41,197 nt of DNA, taken from the NCBI GenBank assembly GCA_013696305.1, contig JACCYV010000131.1:1-41197 (forward strand), written 5' to 3'. This document shows, in pieces, positions 39,068 to 41,197 of the stretch. The translations under genes were made by a program, and so were the position numbers. Source of the stretch: Nitrospira sp. Lineage in GTDB: Bacteria > Nitrospirota > Nitrospiria > Nitrospirales > Nitrospiraceae. The notes below the pieces were generated by a model, which made no database searches, was not told the DNA's origin, and saw only the letters and a list, made by a program, of their open reading frames with translations. Each line of letters begins with the position of its first letter. The stretch's first letter is position 1.

Positions 39068-39817
39068 ATGGCCTACATTCGCATCGGACTCTCCGGCTAT
39101 TCGTATAAACCATGGCAAGGGCCGAAACGCTTTTACCCATCGGAGCTCAAGCAATCCGATTTTCTCGAATATTACGCGAGGCGATATAGCACGGTTGAAT
39201 TGGACGGTGTGTGGTATCGACTCCCCACTTTATCGTCAGCAACGAAATGGATCGATCAGACACCGGATCACTTTGTCTTCTCGGTTAAGGCCCATCGCAC
39301 GATCACTCACGTGAAACGGCTGCGTCCCGAATCAGTTCCCTACCTCCATACCATGCTGGAACATTTAGCCCCCTTGGCCGAAAAGGAGAAACTGGGACCG
39401 ATCCTTCTTCAGTTACCACCCAATCTCAAGCGGGACAATGACCGGTTGGCCGATTTCTTGCCTTCTCTTTCCCGTTCTCACCGCTGGGCGATGGAATTCC
39501 GGCATGACAGCTGGAACAATTCTGCAGTGGAAGACCTCTTACGTCGCTGTCACGTCGCCTGGGTAGCAGTTGATACAGATGATCGCCCTGCGGAGCATCG
39601 AGACACGGCTGATTTCGTCTATGCTCGTCTCCGACGCAGTCAGTATTCGTTCAAGGACCTAGAGCGATGGGGAAAACACTTCATAGAGGCGAGAGAGAAT
39701 GGAAAGGATTGCTATGTTTATTGCAAGCATGAGGATGAGGGATCGCCATGGGTCTGGGCGGATCACTTGTTGAAAATGACAGCAACCACTGCCCTAACGG
39801 GTGGAAATCATCGGTAG
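39068..39817 (+). CDS. DUF72 domain-containing protein
   Basis: IRIGLSGYSYKPWQGPKRFYPSELKQSDFLEYYARRYSTVELDGVWYRLPT, FVFSVKAHRTITH, GPILLQLPPNL. Confidence 0.93.
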   Translation: MAYIRIGLSGYSYKPWQGPKRFYPSELKQSDFLEYYARRYSTVELDGVWYRLPTLSSATKWIDQTPDHFVFSVKAHRTITHVKRLRPESVPYLHTMLEHLAPLAEKEKLGPILLQLPPNLKRDNDRLADFLPSLSRSHRWAMEFRHDSWNNSAVEDLLRRCHVAWVAVDTDDRPAEHRDTADFVYARLRRSQYSFKDLERWGKHFIEARENGKDCYVYCKHEDEGSPWVWADHLLKMTATTALTGGNHR

Positions 39818-41197
39818 CTCTCGCGAACCTTCGGCTTCCTTCTGAATCCGCTGGCGCTCTGCTTTCGATTCTTCCAACACACTATGCAATAACTCATCAC
39901 TGAGCTGAGTGAGTTGCGCCGCGGCGTCTTTCATTTCCGCATGCTCGACCGCCCGGGACAGCACCTCGGCCTTGGTTGCGCCCTTCTTTTGCCCCAAGAA
40001 CGGCTTGATGATGATATAGGCGACATCACGGAAGGGCATATAGCGCAAAAACCGCCGCAGCAATTTGAAAGTCTGAATGGGATAGCGGGTGAGCTTATAG
40101 ATGAACAGCCTCCTCAGGCCCTCCTGGCGCACCGTATTGATGACCGCTCCCGGCAAACAGGTCGGGTCAATCTCCGAACATTTAAAATATTTGTACCAAT
40201 CCTTGGCATCGGTCACCAGACCGCGTTTGACGTATTCCTGCCACAGCGGCGTTCCTCGATAGACGCAGAGTCGGTTGAATCCAAACGTGTCCAACGGCAG
40301 TTTCGACGCGAAATCGAATGTCTTCTGCATATCCTCGACGGTCTCGTCTGGATTGCCCACGGTAAAGAACCCATGGACGATTTCGATTCCGGCCTTCTTC
40401 GCATTTCTCACCGCAGTCTCAACCTCTGCAAGCGTCTGCTCCTTTTGGAGGCGATCAAGAATTTTTTGGCTTCCGCTTTCGATGCCGAACATGACCGTCC
40501 GGCAGTGCGCCTTGGCCATGGCAGGGAAGAGGTGCTGCGCGACCGAATCGACGCGGCCTTCGATGCCCCACTGGATTGACAGCTTGGCATCGATAACGCC
40601 GGTGCAAATTGCATCAATCCGCTTCGGCTGCAGCAGGAAGTGATCATCGACGAAGTAGACCGACCCGTATCCGTTCGCTTCGAGATACTTGAGTTCCTCG
40701 ACCACGTGCTGCGCACTGCGCGCGCGCCACTTGCCCTCGTTGAAGATCGGAATGTCGCAGAAGACGCATGGCCAAGGGCATCCTCGCGACGTCTGCATGG
40801 TCGTAAACCGCTCCATCGACAGCACGGCCGGCACATCCAACGGCATGGACTCGATAAAATCCAACTCCAAACTTTCCCGGTCCGGGAAGGGCCACTGGTC
40901 CAAGTGGCGCTCCATGGTCCGGTTGGGATTGTTGATCACCTGACCGTCCTTCGCCCAGGTCACGCCGCCTACCTCCTGCGGATCGTCGATGCGATCAAGC
41001 AAATCCAACAGCAGTTGCTCACCGTCGCCCCGGCAGATGAAATCCACCTCTGGGCATTGCAGTTTGACGAGGCCGGCATTGAGACTGGCGAACACCCCCC
41101 CGAAGGCCAACTTCACGTGGCTATCGGTAGCCCGAATCTGACGGGCGAGAATTTTCGCATAGGGATAGCTAGTGGTACTAAGAAAGCTCAGGCCGAC
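39794..41197 (-). CDS. B12-binding domain radical SAM protein (5' end beyond window)
   Basis: TSRGCPWPCVFCDIPIF (CxxxCxxC), MFGIESGSQKILDRLQKEQT. Frame stays open to 41197 (VGLSFLSTTSYPYAKILARQIRATDSHVKLAFGGVFASLNA). Confidence 0.9.
   Translation of the reverse strand, partial: VGLSFLSTTSYPYAKILARQIRATDSHVKLAFGGVFASLNAGLVKLQCPEVDFICRGDGEQLLLDLLDRIDDPQEVGGVTWAKDGQVINNPNRTMERHLDQWPFPDRESLELDFIESMPLDVPAVLSMERFTTMQTSRGCPWPCVFCDIPIFNEGKWRARSAQHVVEELKYLEANGYGSVYFVDDHFLLQPKRIDAICTGVIDAKLSIQWGIEGRVDSVAQHLFPAMAKAHCRTVMFGIESGSQKILDRLQKEQTLAEVETAVRNAKKAGIEIVHGFFTVGNPDETVEDMQKTFDFASKLPLDTFGFNRLCVYRGTPLWQEYVKRGLVTDAKDWYKYFKCSEIDPTCLPGAVINTVRQEGLRRLFIYKLTRYPIQTFKLLRRFLRYMPFRDVAYIIIKPFLGQKKGATKAEVLSRAVEHAEMKDAAAQLTQLSDELLHSVLEESKAERQRIQKEAEGSRELPMISTR

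Noticed and set aside
39794-41197. Radical SAM protein as HpnP hopanoid methylase
   Set aside because: B12-binding/radical SAM architecture is compatible but nothing HpnP-specific is recognisable, and it lies over 20 kb from the hopanoid genes.

Overview
41.2 kb bacterial chromosomal window. The gene content and protein style suggest a Nitrospira-like organism (inference only). (1) Positions 1-6697 are a mobile-element zone at a tRNA-Cys(GCA) gene. A 6,471-bp element is bounded by a 69-bp direct repeat with one mismatch, covering the 3' half of the tRNA. It carries a tyrosine integrase, an AlpA/excisionase-type HTH protein, a putative rolling-circle (HUH-like) Rep with C-terminal Cys clusters, a CGNR-like zinc-finger protein, a GDCCVxC-like Cys-rich mini-protein and a large membrane-anchored unknown protein. 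The 3' end of a second, related integrase abuts the left repeat, so elements appear stacked in tandem. The integrase stop codon lies inside the tRNA-Cys gene, and excision is predicted to replace the Int C-terminus with a different 21-aa tail. (2) The rest is mostly core genome. It includes a same-strand run shc-hpnG-mlaE-mlaF-mlaD-mlaC/hpnM-like-Omp85 barrel-DUF3187-like barrel, then dxs-ispG. It also has smc, ispH, phoB-phoR facing pit/DUF47, fabH, bamD, a geranylgeranyl-reductase-family protein, a System II cytochrome c biogenesis operon (resB-ccsA-tlpA-tlpA-ccdA), metK-ahcY, a DUF72 protein and a partial B12-binding radical SAM protein.
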